Of a DNA stretch of 64,000 bases, positions 36,413 to 44,977 are shown piece after piece (position 1 is the first letter of the stretch; every line of letters begins with the position of its first letter). The position numbers and the translations under genes are program-made. Below the pieces are notes generated by a model. It saw nothing but the letters and a program-made list of their open reading frames with translations. It searched no databases and was not told where the DNA came from. The DNA comes from Halorubellus litoreus (GTDB lineage: Archaea > Halobacteriota > Halobacteria > Halobacteriales > Natrialbaceae): assembly GCF_037081675.1 (NCBI RefSeq), contig NZ_JAZAQL010000002.1:186001-250000 (forward strand), read 5' to 3'.

Positions 36413-37474
36413 CTACCGGCTTTCCGCACCCTCAATCGCGGCTTCGTCGAGGTAGTCGCAGTCTCCCGGGAACACCGGTCGGCCCGCGTACTCGATCAGC
36501 TCCATCCTGAGTTCGTGAATTTCCTCTTCCAGAGTGTCGAGCGTCTCTGCCGCATCCAACGCCTTCTGATAGGGCTGGTCTTCGGAATCGACCTGATCGA
36601 CCGTCTGTCGGAGTGCCTCGATGGCGAGACTGCGCGCCTCGTCCTCTGAGACGTCTTCGATGTTCCCTTCGTCGGTAGTAATCTGGAACATCCAACGGTG
36701 AGTCATACCGCCATAACTGAACCGTATTTCTCCGTTGGCTCTATCGGGATTGTTTCTATCCTCGAAGCCATCTCTAACCGGTTTCAGTTCTTCGTTCCAA
36801 TCGTCAGACCGGCCACGTTCGACTTTCACCAAGCTCTCAAAGACCCACCTGGATAGGTCGACATCGGGCTCGATAGTAAGCGATTCACGCTTTAGCGAGC
36901 TGCCTTCAAACTCCTCTACGAACTGATTGCGGAGCTCCGCGAATGTCGATTGCCCGGCCTCGATATCATCCTTCTTCTCTTTCAATCCTGGTGCGTGATT
37001 CTCAAGCAGGTCGACGAAATACCGATCGTCTTCTAACCCGAACGGAACCGCTCCGAAGTCCTCGGGGCTGTGGTTGGAATAGATGGACTCTTCAGGCGGC
37101 TCGATATCAACTGCGGTCACCTTCGGTAGCCTTCGCTTGCTACTATCGATAATCTCGTCGACGCTGTCGATCGTCCGTGGCACGTCATCTGTTCCGAGCC
37201 AGGCATAAACACGCTCCCTGAGCGTCTCAGTGTGGCTCTGACGTACGTCGCGGTTGAGTTCCTGAGCGCGTAGGTTGATTTGGTCTTTCAGCAAGCTCGT
37301 TTGACGGAAATAAAGCACGACCAATGCGGCAGTCAGAAAACCACTGGTGACCACACCCGCGAACTGCATCCCCGCTATTCCACCCACGAACCACGCGATT
37401 CCAGCGAATACGGATATCAGCCCTATGATTACGAGAGCTAGCAATACGGTCTGTGGCGAATCCCGTTTCAGCAT
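36413..37474 (-). CDS. Membrane-anchored hypothetical protein
   Basis: A 353-aa protein with two adjacent N-terminal hydrophobic segments (TVLLALVIIGLISVFAGIAW, about 9-28, and FAGVVTSGFLTAALVVLYF, about 38-56), then a cytoplasmic helical region starting with SLLKDQINLRAQELNRDVRQ and an acidic soluble domain ending in a coiled coil (about 310-335). The design recalls membrane effector or sensor proteins next to defence ATPases, but no family was recognised. It is convergent with the DUF1156 gene (10-bp gap) and transcribed away from the 37642 gene. Confidence 0.6.
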   Translation of the reverse strand: MLKRDSPQTVLLALVIIGLISVFAGIAWFVGGIAGMQFAGVVTSGFLTAALVVLYFRQTSLLKDQINLRAQELNRDVRQSHTETLRERVYAWLGTDDVPRTIDSVDEIIDSSKRRLPKVTAVDIEPPEESIYSNHSPEDFGAVPFGLEDDRYFVDLLENHAPGLKEKKDDIEAGQSTFAELRNQFVEEFEGSSLKRESLTIEPDVDLSRWVFESLVKVERGRSDDWNEELKPVRDGFEDRNNPDRANGEIRFSYGGMTHRWMFQITTDEGNIEDVSEDEARSLAIEALRQTVDQVDSEDQPYQKALDAAETLDTLEEEIHELRMELIEYAGRPVFPGDCDYLDEAAIEGAESR

Positions 37475-37605
37475 TCGTTGCCCTCACCTTCTCCCATGAC
37501 TGATATAATATCTCCACTTCAACTCTATCGTATAGCCACGGACCCCATCTGAGCCCATTGTTTCATGCGGTCCGTCTTCCGACTTGGACAGATTCGACAG
37601 CGCAA

Positions 37606-37615
37606 TTACTTAATG
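37606..37615 (+). promoter_or_regulatory. TATA-like promoter
   Basis: TTACTTAATG lies about 31 bp upstream of the ATG at 37642. It probably drives the three-gene set 37642-40308 as a nearly leaderless transcript. Confidence 0.4.
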
Positions 37616-37641
37616 GTCCGCTGAGAGATATCGATTCGAGA

Positions 37642-38025
37642 ATGGCAGGTCCAGGCCAGATCCCCGGCCGTTACAACCTCATCGTCGAGGGAGCACACGA
37701 CGCGTTCGACCACCAGATGCCTGTCGAGGAGTTCCTTCGGCGGCTCAAGGAGGACGACGTCCCCGATGAGGTGAGCGTCGTCGGGCTCGCGGACGCGTTC
37801 CGGAACGACGACCTCACGGCAGACCTCGCACGCGAGATGGACCGCCGAGCGAACGATCTTGAGTACCAGAGCCCGACCGTACAATTCGTCGTCGAAGGCT
37901 CGTTCCACCGCAGCGGGAAGACCTATGACCTCCGCGACGGCGACGACCTGCACTCGCTACAGGAGGTCTTCGGACCACAACTGGAGCGGAAGGGCGACGG
38001 CGACTGGTTGGTCGCGCCGTTCTGA
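37642..38025 (+). CDS. Small hypothetical protein, first of three-gene set
   Basis: A 127-aa acidic protein, not recognised. It reads YNLIVEGAHDAFDHQMPVEE, then FLRRLKEDDVPDEVSVVGLA, and ends VFGPQLERKGDGDWLVAPF. No membrane segment or metal motif was seen. I chose ATG 37642, with a TATA box at leaderless distance, over the ATG at 37564. The genes at 38093 and 39166 follow on the same strand with short gaps (67 and 5 bp), so the three probably work together, with the PD-(D/E)XK protein as the effector. Confidence 0.6.
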   Translation: MAGPGQIPGRYNLIVEGAHDAFDHQMPVEEFLRRLKEDDVPDEVSVVGLADAFRNDDLTADLAREMDRRANDLEYQSPTVQFVVEGSFHRSGKTYDLRDGDDLHSLQEVFGPQLERKGDGDWLVAPF

Positions 38026-38092
38026 TTCCAGGCGCGAGAGCCCGGGACAGTCACCGGTACTGATATGAAGCCCGCGTGGGGATGAAGAACTA

Positions 38093-39160
38093 ATGGGTGT
38101 CTTCGAGGTCGAAGGGCAGGAGTTCCCCGACCGGGTGAGCTTCAACCACTATCTCGCGGAACACTACGACGCCCTCATCGAGGACGACCTCTACGTTATC
38201 GCGGGCCTCACGGAACACTCTCGTGAAGGGTTCCTCGACGTGCTGCGACGAGAGGGATACGAAGTCGTCGAGGACTACGGCGGAATTCAGAAGATCAGCT
38301 GTGATTTCGGTGGTGAGCGACCTGCGGAGTTCTACCTCTCCTACGACGTGGAGGAGAACGTCGTCCTCTTCTACACGGACATGCGGAAGACCGAGGAGAT
38401 CGAGAACACCATCGAACCCCTGCTCGAAAACAAACCGGGGATTCACTATCTGTACATCAGCCCCGGCCTCCTACAGGACATACGGGAGCGAATTGTCTCC
38501 GAAGACCCGGCTACCGAAATCACCGAGTTCGTCGCAAAACGGACCGAGCGGACGGACACCAGTTCCCGCTTCCGGCCGGACGAGTGGCGGACGATCAATT
38601 ACTACGGCCGTGACGGACTGGAGAGCCTCCGGGAGATGGAGGAGTCCTACGGCGTGTTGCCCCGAATCATGGAGTTCAACGTTCCCGGCGAACTCCGTTT
38701 CCGGATAAATCACGAAGGCGTGTTCAAACTCAAGGACGGCAGCCTTCTCCGGCTCTTCGAGCACATCGAGACGTGCATCGAAGAGGCTCTCAAAGTCAAA
38801 CGCGCGTACGATCAAACCGACTTTCGGATGGTGAGGGCATCCGAGTCGTTAGAAGTACCAACGGCCGAACCCGCCACGCTCAACCTCCAGAACACTATCA
38901 AATACCACGAGCTGGACGACCTGAAGGAGAGCCTCAGCGAGGAGGGATACGTCCTCCTGAGCTCGTACGCAGAAGAGGGCTCGCTGTACTTCACCACGGA
39001 AATCATCGATCAGGTCAAGAAGAGTAGTTTCCGAATCAAGGCGAACGAGGGCCAGATACGAATCTACCCGCAAGACGGGAGCGACCTCGGGACGTTCTAT
39101 CGGTTTTACGAGTTCATCCAAGACAGCGTCGACGAGCGCGCTGAGTTAGCACAGGTGTAG
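38093..39160 (+). CDS. Hypothetical protein, middle of three-gene set
   Basis: A 355-aa soluble acidic protein with no recognised family. The first half (EGQEFPDRVSFNHYLAEHYD, YLSYDVEENVVLFYTDMRKT, and HYLYISPGLLQDIRERIVSE) looks alpha/beta. The second half repeats a strand-rich pattern (EFNVPGELRFRINHEGVFKL and EDGSDLGTFYRFYEFI-like) that occurs twice in diverged form, suggesting two copies of one domain. It is followed 5 bp later by the nuclease gene, arguing for co-translation. It could be the recognition or regulatory subunit, but this is inference. Confidence 0.6.
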   Translation: MGVFEVEGQEFPDRVSFNHYLAEHYDALIEDDLYVIAGLTEHSREGFLDVLRREGYEVVEDYGGIQKISCDFGGERPAEFYLSYDVEENVVLFYTDMRKTEEIENTIEPLLENKPGIHYLYISPGLLQDIRERIVSEDPATEITEFVAKRTERTDTSSRFRPDEWRTINYYGRDGLESLREMEESYGVLPRIMEFNVPGELRFRINHEGVFKLKDGSLLRLFEHIETCIEEALKVKRAYDQTDFRMVRASESLEVPTAEPATLNLQNTIKYHELDDLKESLSEEGYVLLSSYAEEGSLYFTTEIIDQVKKSSFRIKANEGQIRIYPQDGSDLGTFYRFYEFIQDSVDERAELAQV

Positions 39161-39165
39161 CGAGG

Positions 39166-40308
39166 ATGGAACTCGACGACTGGAGTGATGACGAAATCCG
39201 CGACTACTACGACAGTCTCGTCGAGGAGAACTCGTTCCTGAAAGAGCTCAATGAGAAGCACCGAACGAAGATTCGTGAAGACGAGGAAGCGGTCGAAGTG
39301 GCGCGCAAGGAAGCCGAATCCGGAATCGAGCGGTCCAAGAAGCACGATTCGATGCTCACGTCCACGATCTCCGCGTTTCTCCCCGGCGGCCCTATAGAAC
39401 GAGAGACGGGGTGGTCGTTTCGCGGCGCTGAACCACTCTCGGAGCGTAACGAGCCAAACGCGGACGCCGTCTTCTGCAATCCTGAACGGAATATCGCTCT
39501 CCTCGTAGAGTGCAAGACCAGCCTGTCGTCGCCCGGTAAAGCGCTCACACAGATATACGACGCCGCCGATGCGGTCCGAGAACACCGGCGTGAGGTATCG
39601 GAGAAGATCGGAATGCAAATCGAGGAAATAGAGACGGCGATCTGCGTTCCGAGCTACCTTGACGAGGAGATCGCGCAACGCATTGAACACGAAGAGCGCA
39701 ACGGCGACGCCGAGGAGCAGGTCTACGTGTGGCGGCTGCACTATCTGCAGGAGGGCGAAAAGCTCGACCTGTTCACGAGTTTCGCGGACCGGACGCGTTC
39801 CGAAGCCACTCACGACAGCGAACTTTCACAGCTTCTCAACTCGGGAATCGAGATATCGAAGGAACGGCAAGTGACGCCGTCGTTCTATCCGTCGTCTCAT
39901 GCGTTCCAGATTATGGAAGCCGCGTTCGCTCAACTTCTCAAGCGACGTATGAAGGACGACGGCCCGCTGCGTGACTTCACTGCAGAGGAACTCCGCGCGA
40001 TTCTCACCTCGCAGCGACATTTACCTCACTACGCAGCTGAACAGGTCGGGGAGCGAATCTTCGACGGGCTCATGGAGCGTTTACGGTCCGCCGGTCTCGT
40101 GAAGGAAATTGATGCCGGGGATACTGACCTCAACGATGGTTCCGAGTTCTATCGCTACCGGGTTCGAGGTCGGACCGTCGAGACAGTCCTCAGTAATCTG
40201 GACGCGAAATATCGGGAAGATGCGCTCGATCGCAAACTCGAACTGGAGGCGAAGAAAGCGGCCCTCTCCGAGTTCGATGAGAGGCAGAGTTCTTTGGAAG
40301 ACTTCTGA
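39166..40308 (+). CDS. PD-(D/E)XK nuclease-like protein with coiled coil and winged helix
   Basis: A 380-aa protein. An N-terminal coiled coil (about 8-60: YDSLVEENSFLKELNEKHRT) precedes a restriction-endonuclease-like core. This has an Asp in PNADAVFCN (about 99-100) followed by a hydrophobic strand and ECK in NIALLVECKTSLSSPGKAL (about 115), the D...ExK-type triad, then an alpha/beta region with TAICVPSYL. The C-terminal third (about 265-350) looks like a winged-helix domain (FTAEELRAILTSQRHLPHYA, then LMERLRSAGLVKEID), and a helical tail closes it. It starts 5 bp after the previous stop. It is likely the DNA-cutting subunit of the three-gene set, and converges on mcrC 8 bp away. Confidence 0.65.
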   Translation: MELDDWSDDEIRDYYDSLVEENSFLKELNEKHRTKIREDEEAVEVARKEAESGIERSKKHDSMLTSTISAFLPGGPIERETGWSFRGAEPLSERNEPNADAVFCNPERNIALLVECKTSLSSPGKALTQIYDAADAVREHRREVSEKIGMQIEEIETAICVPSYLDEEIAQRIEHEERNGDAEEQVYVWRLHYLQEGEKLDLFTSFADRTRSEATHDSELSQLLNSGIEISKERQVTPSFYPSSHAFQIMEAAFAQLLKRRMKDDGPLRDFTAEELRAILTSQRHLPHYAAEQVGERIFDGLMERLRSAGLVKEIDAGDTDLNDGSEFYRYRVRGRTVETVLSNLDAKYREDALDRKLELEAKKAALSEFDERQSSLEDF

Positions 40309-40315
40309 CCGTCCG

Positions 40316-42076
40316 TTACAACAGCTTCAACGGTCCTTCTTTCTCGACTTCCCCCGTCCCGTTTGCTAGGAAGTAGAGGTCGATCCACTCGTCTCCTCGC
40401 TCTCGGCAGAAGACGGGGACGCACGTCGTCGTGTGTTCGTATCGCTCTTCGCACCGCGTCTCGATTTGTTCGCGCGTCCAGTCGCCCTCCTGCTCCAGAT
40501 CGTATCGGTTCCGGACCTCGTAGGAGTGCTCGTCGGCCGCGGCCTTGAGGACGCGTAGCGAGAAGTCTCGGACGTCCTTGAACGCGAACGGACCGCTCAT
40601 CCGCTTCGCCTTGCTCAGGTCCCCCTCGTCGACGCCGTCCAGACACAGCTCGTTCTCCGCGACGGCGCGAAAAGCCTCCAGTTCGGGGGATTCAGCCGCG
40701 AGGGCCTCGTGGATGTAGTCGTGAACGACGCGGTCGTACGCTTCGAGCGAGAAGTCGCCCTCGGGAGAGAGTATCTGTAGTTCTGCGCCTGTCTGTGCGA
40801 CTCGTCGTCGCCCCGGCTCCAGGAGCGGACACAGGAACGCGAGCCGGTCGGCGTGCAGGAGATACGCGTAACTGAACAGCCGCGAACGGGACGGCGAATC
40901 CGTCACCGGGTCGTGCCCTTCGGCGTAGTACTTCGAGTCCAGCACCGCGAGCGTCTCCTCGCCCTCCTGCAGGGCGTGGTCTGGCTCGTGGTAGATCTTC
41001 CCCTCCCCCTCGAACGGGTTGACCGAAGGAGACCGCACAGGCGTCACGTCGTCGAGCTCTTCTAGGTGGTCGTAGGATTTGACGTACGACAGTTCGCGCT
41101 CGATGACGACCTGCGAGTACTGCTCGAACAGCGACTCCATGTTCAGCACGTAATCGACGACGAGTTCTCGCGGCCCGTCGCGGAGCTGCTGGCCGAGGGA
41201 CGAGGAGAGTATCGCTTTGGCGACATCGAACGCCTTCTGGTAGTACTGACGCTGCTTCGGTAGGTCGGCTAGCGAGAGGCGTCGATACTCGTCCATTCGG
41301 TCCAGTCCGCTTCCGACGCCCATACTCTCCAGTCGTTCCACCTCCCGGTGGACCTCGGAGAAGATACGATCGTACGCCGGATGCTCGTTATCACCGGAGT
41401 TCTGCCGGAAGAGACGCAGGAGCGACTTCCCGGCGTAGTGCAGCAGCGAGTTCGCGGCATTGTCGTACTCCGTTTCGTTACGAATCCAGTGCGGCTCCAG
41501 AGTTCCCCGGGCGTGATTCATCAGGGTTTGCTCGACGTCGATCTCCCCCCGCCCATCGAGACTATCGATCCGCCTGATGATCAGATCCCGGATGTAACCG
41601 TTTCGTTGAATGGCCTCCAACCCATCCAGATAGTTGATCGCCAGCACGACGAAGACGTCGTCAAGGTGGATGTCGTCCGAGAGGAAATCCTGCAGCGGGA
41701 TGCCGTGGTACTCAATGGACCGATTCTGGTCGTAGACCGCCAGCAGCATGTCGAATATGTACTCCCACTCGACCTTGGGATCGACCTGGACCTTCGATGA
41801 AGGAGTGAGGCTCACGACGCCGATGATGTCGGTCGCCTCGACGTGGAGCACCTCGTCTTCTTCGCCGTCGACCGTGACGGTCACGACCTTATACTCCTGA
41901 TCGGAATCGAGGGCTGTCTGGCATTTCGTGTATACACCGGGGCTCTGGCGCGTGAACGACGCTCGACGAAGCTGGTCCGTGATGGACGACGGACATCCCT
42001 CTATCCGTATCTCGCCCCGCTCAGGGACGTTGAAGGTATCTTGCCCGTACTGGTACACTTCGTCGACCGCGCTCAT
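40316..42076 (-). CDS. mcrC: McrC-like restriction nuclease subunit
   Basis: A 586-aa protein that would supply DNA cleavage in an McrBC-type restriction system for modified cytosines. The McrC pattern is seen in GVVSLTPSSKVQVDPKVEWE with YIFDMLLAVYD, LHYAGKSLLRLFRQ, and the nuclease core YHEPDHALQEGEETLAVLDS followed by KYY (about 375-397): PD...DxK. It is longer than typical McrC because of an extra C-terminal domain of about 150 residues. I chose ATG 42076, which overlaps the mcrB stop as ATGA. The longer upstream frame is a high-GC shadow of mcrB. The pair forms a two-gene operon. Confidence 0.85.
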   Translation of the reverse strand: MSAVDEVYQYGQDTFNVPERGEIRIEGCPSSITDQLRRASFTRQSPGVYTKCQTALDSDQEYKVVTVTVDGEEDEVLHVEATDIIGVVSLTPSSKVQVDPKVEWEYIFDMLLAVYDQNRSIEYHGIPLQDFLSDDIHLDDVFVVLAINYLDGLEAIQRNGYIRDLIIRRIDSLDGRGEIDVEQTLMNHARGTLEPHWIRNETEYDNAANSLLHYAGKSLLRLFRQNSGDNEHPAYDRIFSEVHREVERLESMGVGSGLDRMDEYRRLSLADLPKQRQYYQKAFDVAKAILSSSLGQQLRDGPRELVVDYVLNMESLFEQYSQVVIERELSYVKSYDHLEELDDVTPVRSPSVNPFEGEGKIYHEPDHALQEGEETLAVLDSKYYAEGHDPVTDSPSRSRLFSYAYLLHADRLAFLCPLLEPGRRRVAQTGAELQILSPEGDFSLEAYDRVVHDYIHEALAAESPELEAFRAVAENELCLDGVDEGDLSKAKRMSGPFAFKDVRDFSLRVLKAAADEHSYEVRNRYDLEQEGDWTREQIETRCEERYEHTTTCVPVFCRERGDEWIDLYFLANGTGEVEKEGPLKLL

Positions 42077-43305
42077 GACTCGTACGAACCCATCTGCCGG
42101 CGTTCCTGTTCGAGCTCTCGCTCGGCGAGCTCCGCCGCCGGGGAGAGATCGAAGTCGTCGAACTCGCCGTTCAGCGACCGGTAGTGCTCGGCAATACGCT
42201 CGATCTGCGGGAACGCTGCAGAGTTCAGAAGTCTTGGAACGATGTACGTTCTGAACGCCTGCCCGACCGCTGCGGTCTGGTCGTGCTCGTACTCGCCGCC
42301 CTCCCGACACGCGACTCCGAGGAACACCGCGACGTCGCGGTAGTGCATCGGCCCGAAGCGCATGATCGCTCCCTGCGAAGTGGATTCATGGCCGTGGTTG
42401 ATGCCCTCGTAGTCTCGCTCGAAGAGTCTGAGGATGTCGCTGTCCTCCAAGTCCGTCTGTTCGGTCAGGTGGGTCGTAATCCAGGTCTTGAACAGTTGCC
42501 GGCGCTTGTCTTCCTCGTACTCGTCGAGTTCGATCATCGCAAACCGGCGGGTGATCGCGTTGTCGAGCTCGTTCACCGTCCGGTCGGACATGTTCATCGT
42601 GCAGATGATGTTCACCCGCTCGTCCAGCTCGATGGTCTCTCCCTCGTCCGTCTCGAAGATTGTCTGATGAGGATTCTCGATTGCCGTGTAGAGTGGCCCG
42701 AAGATCTTGGAGATATCTGCACGCGTGATTTCGTCGAGTATCACCCCGTACTCGACGTCGAACCGACGAGCACGCTGGACGGCTTCTGAGACGCAGCCGA
42801 GCTTGGTCCGGTAACTCAGCGAATCACCCGTGTAGTCGGGGCTAACTCCACCGATGATGTCCGAGGGGGTCCAAGAAGGCGTTGCCGTGTTGAGTGCGTA
42901 CCCAATACCGGTCTCACGAGCGAGCTGCTTGGCGAACGTCGTTTTACCGGTTCCCGTTGGTCCATACAACACGACCGGTTTCCCCGCTTCGAGCGCGACT
43001 TTGGCATTGCGCATCACATCCCTCGGCACGAGGATATCTTCCGGAGTTTCATCTCCTCTGAGACTCACCAACCGTTTGAGACTGTCAGACGCGACCGTCG
43101 ACTCAAGGACGGCCCGTCGGACTGTCCCAAGACCACGCTTCCCGTCGTGAACAATGTCTAGTTCCTGGTCCTCGATGAGGTACTCCAAGACAGCTTCACT
43201 CTCAGCATTCCGGATCGCGTCTTCGACATCGTCTTCGACGCGTCGGAGAATCCCTATCTCGTTCTTCGCATCGTCGAGCGAATATTTCTCGTCAGAGGGG
43301 GCCAT
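42073..43305 (-). CDS. mcrB: McrB-like AAA+ ATPase/GTPase subunit
   Basis: A 410-aa AAA+ motor. Walker A is VVLYGPTGTGKTTFAKQLA (about 111-129), then TPSWTPSDIIGGVSPDYTGD as in McrB/MoxR-type proteins, Walker B YGVILDEITRAD (about 187-198), and ICTMNMSDRTVNELDNAITR with RRF (about 231-252), the McrB nucleotide-specificity and arginine-finger region. The N-terminal about 90 residues are short and helical, so the modified-base-binding domain of E. coli McrB is missing, and recognition may rest elsewhere. It overlaps mcrC by 4 bp. It is the last gene of the defence block on the right. Confidence 0.85.
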   Translation of the reverse strand: MAPSDEKYSLDDAKNEIGILRRVEDDVEDAIRNAESEAVLEYLIEDQELDIVHDGKRGLGTVRRAVLESTVASDSLKRLVSLRGDETPEDILVPRDVMRNAKVALEAGKPVVLYGPTGTGKTTFAKQLARETGIGYALNTATPSWTPSDIIGGVSPDYTGDSLSYRTKLGCVSEAVQRARRFDVEYGVILDEITRADISKIFGPLYTAIENPHQTIFETDEGETIELDERVNIICTMNMSDRTVNELDNAITRRFAMIELDEYEEDKRRQLFKTWITTHLTEQTDLEDSDILRLFERDYEGINHGHESTSQGAIMRFGPMHYRDVAVFLGVACREGGEYEHDQTAAVGQAFRTYIVPRLLNSAAFPQIERIAEHYRSLNGEFDDFDLSPAAELAERELEQERRQMGSYES

Positions 43306-43517
43306 TTACAGAGATACCTCGATGAAACCATATAAATCCCACATGATACAGAAGCTTATGACCCCGAGCCCCGCTTGATTGAATGTAGAGGGTGTCACAG
43401 AACGATTCACAAGGGGTTTTCGTCTACAGCCGGCTGATTCAGCCATTTCCATTATACAATCCGATCTGCAAGAGTAGCGCCTGCATGATTGGCATCACTC
43501 AGACAATTATTAAAATA
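43306..43517. other. Short gap upstream of mcrB
   Basis: AT-rich patches just upstream of mcrB (43325-43345, CATATAAATC on the plus strand) can be read on the minus strand as its TATA box about 25 bp before the start codon. No other gene was seen. Confidence 0.4.
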
Positions 43518-43731
43518 TTATTGGCTAAGACCGCGGAAATTGACTCCCTCGCCAGTCTCTAACGCAACGCGATACAGTGTTGAGTCCTGTGTGTCGCGTC
43601 ACAGCAGCCGCATCATCGACGAGGACCGATACGGTCCTGCCGTGGACCTCGTGATACGTCTTGCACTCCGGATTCGTATCATCAGGAATGTCTACCTGGA
43701 CGCGTTCTCCCTTCGAGAATCGTTCCTTCAT
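43518..43731 (-). pseudogene. Frameshifted DUF8139-like small protein
   Basis: The first 45 codons (ERFSKGERVQVDIPDDTNPE, then YHEVHGRTVSVLVDDAA) match a common family of short haloarchaeal proteins with an SH3-like barrel. The family's normal ending (DSTLYRVALETGEGVNFRGL) is present but in another frame, ending at a TAA at 43518. A loss of two bases in the GTGACGCGAC segment would explain it. As written, the protein ends with 20 unrelated residues. The function of the family is unknown. Confidence 0.6.
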
Positions 43732-43775
43732 TACAATATCTTGTGTTCAGTTACTCAACGTCCACTTTGCAGAAT

Positions 43776-44894
43776 TCAAGCTTGAGTCGTTTTTTGTTCT
43801 CCGGAGAAGGAGATGTGGTCGGCCAATTTTCCACTTATTGTGCCTTCCAGTTGAGGAGTCAGATACGGTGAAGGCGAGTTATCAGTTGACTTCTGTGGGT
43901 ACGCTGGATGCTCTGTAGTATGAAGCCAGCTCTGTTCCTTCTCAATCGGTTTCAGTGAGAAGTCTGCCAAGTTGTCGTCGGAGGGATTGACTTCTTCCGG
44001 CTCAAATTGCTGCGTCTTCTCGTTCCAGATAAACCCGATCCGATCAAGTAACCGATCACGATACTCATCAATTGTGTCACCGTTCTCTTCACTCAATTCG
44101 ATATCAGCGTGGTTGAAGGCGTCAGCGAACTCTGGCTTCGAGAACGCGGGTGGTGTTTCTCCGTGGACATCTCCGCCGAGGTTTCGGACAATGTCACCGA
44201 TCTTCCGTTCCTTCCAGAGAGACTCTGGCAAAAAGGTGTCGGAGCCGTCGTCTATCTCCAGTCGCTTGACGCCTTTATAATCGATGACTCGATCGGTGTA
44301 CCGCTCGTGGTAGTAGTTGGTGCCCGAGGTCTCTGCGTTGATAGCCATAGCGAGGTCCTCTTTTGTGAAGGTGCGGTGGAGATGGTTTGCAATGGCGATT
44401 GTCGTCCGGTCGGTCTTCGTCATCTCGACCGCATCACCGTTGACTGTTGCGAACGTGTCCTGAATGTCGTCGATGACACCGTCCAGTTTATCAACCACAC
44501 TCTGCTCACGACCCCCGTCGAGATACCAGTCTAGAACGCCTTCAAGAACAACGTGGTTAGGGACGTCACACTCTGTTGCGTAGGCGGACATACTCTCTTT
44601 GACGTCTTTGTGGACTCGGTTCCATACCTTGTCAGTCTTAGACGACTCAGTTCGGAGAAGAATTTTTTTCTCATCGTGGTCTGGAGACCGACCAGTGGCT
44701 TCAACGATGTCGGTGGCGAGTGCTTCGAGTCGGTTCTGTTGTTCGCTCTGACGGTATTCTCGCCAAGATTGTTCAATCTGGATACCGACGTAGGGAGACG
44801 TTCCTCCCCATTCAGACTCGACTGCACGTTCAAACCGTTCTAATTTTGAAGCAGGTGCGTCCCAACCCAACTGGACACGATTGCCTTGACTCAC
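43776..44894 (-). CDS. Plasmid-type hypothetical protein, possible DNA-binding N terminus
   Basis: A 372-aa protein. The N-terminal NRVQLGWDAPASKLERFERA plus a following helix, and WGGTSPYVGIQIEQSWREYR, recalls haloarchaeal plasmid proteins with a ribbon-helix-helix-like or related DNA-binding head. The middle (TKTDRTTIAIANHLHRTFTK, DLAMAINAETSGTNYYHERY) looks like a helix-turn-helix-rich region. The remainder is not recognised. Two near-perfect GTTGTC/GACAAC palindromes lie 25-83 bp upstream of its ATG, good candidates for autoregulatory or origin sites. A replication or maintenance function is possible but unproven. Confidence 0.6.
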   Translation of the reverse strand: MSQGNRVQLGWDAPASKLERFERAVESEWGGTSPYVGIQIEQSWREYRQSEQQNRLEALATDIVEATGRSPDHDEKKILLRTESSKTDKVWNRVHKDVKESMSAYATECDVPNHVVLEGVLDWYLDGGREQSVVDKLDGVIDDIQDTFATVNGDAVEMTKTDRTTIAIANHLHRTFTKEDLAMAINAETSGTNYYHERYTDRVIDYKGVKRLEIDDGSDTFLPESLWKERKIGDIVRNLGGDVHGETPPAFSKPEFADAFNHADIELSEENGDTIDEYRDRLLDRIGFIWNEKTQQFEPEEVNPSDDNLADFSLKPIEKEQSWLHTTEHPAYPQKSTDNSPSPYLTPQLEGTISGKLADHISFSGEQKTTQA

Positions 44895-44918
44895 GAGTTA
44901 CCACCTCTACATGCCGAG

Positions 44919-44977
44919 TTGTCGGTGTGACAACAACGCATCAGTTCAGCTAACACGTTGTTGTCGTTTCGACAACT
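44919..44977. promoter_or_regulatory. Twin GTTGTC...GACAAC palindromes
   Basis: GTTGTCGGTGTGACAAC (44919-44935) and GTTGTCGTTTCGACAAC (44961-44977) share the same outer arms, with centres 42 bp (about four helical turns) apart, placing both on one face of the DNA. They lie directly upstream of the minus-strand gene starting at 44894. They are likely operators or initiator-binding sites. Confidence 0.65.

Noticed and set aside
20160..43305. Canonical DISARM system
   Set aside because: No DrmA helicase, DrmB (DUF1998) or DrmC phospholipase D protein was found; only a DrmD-like helicase and a methylase of a different family.
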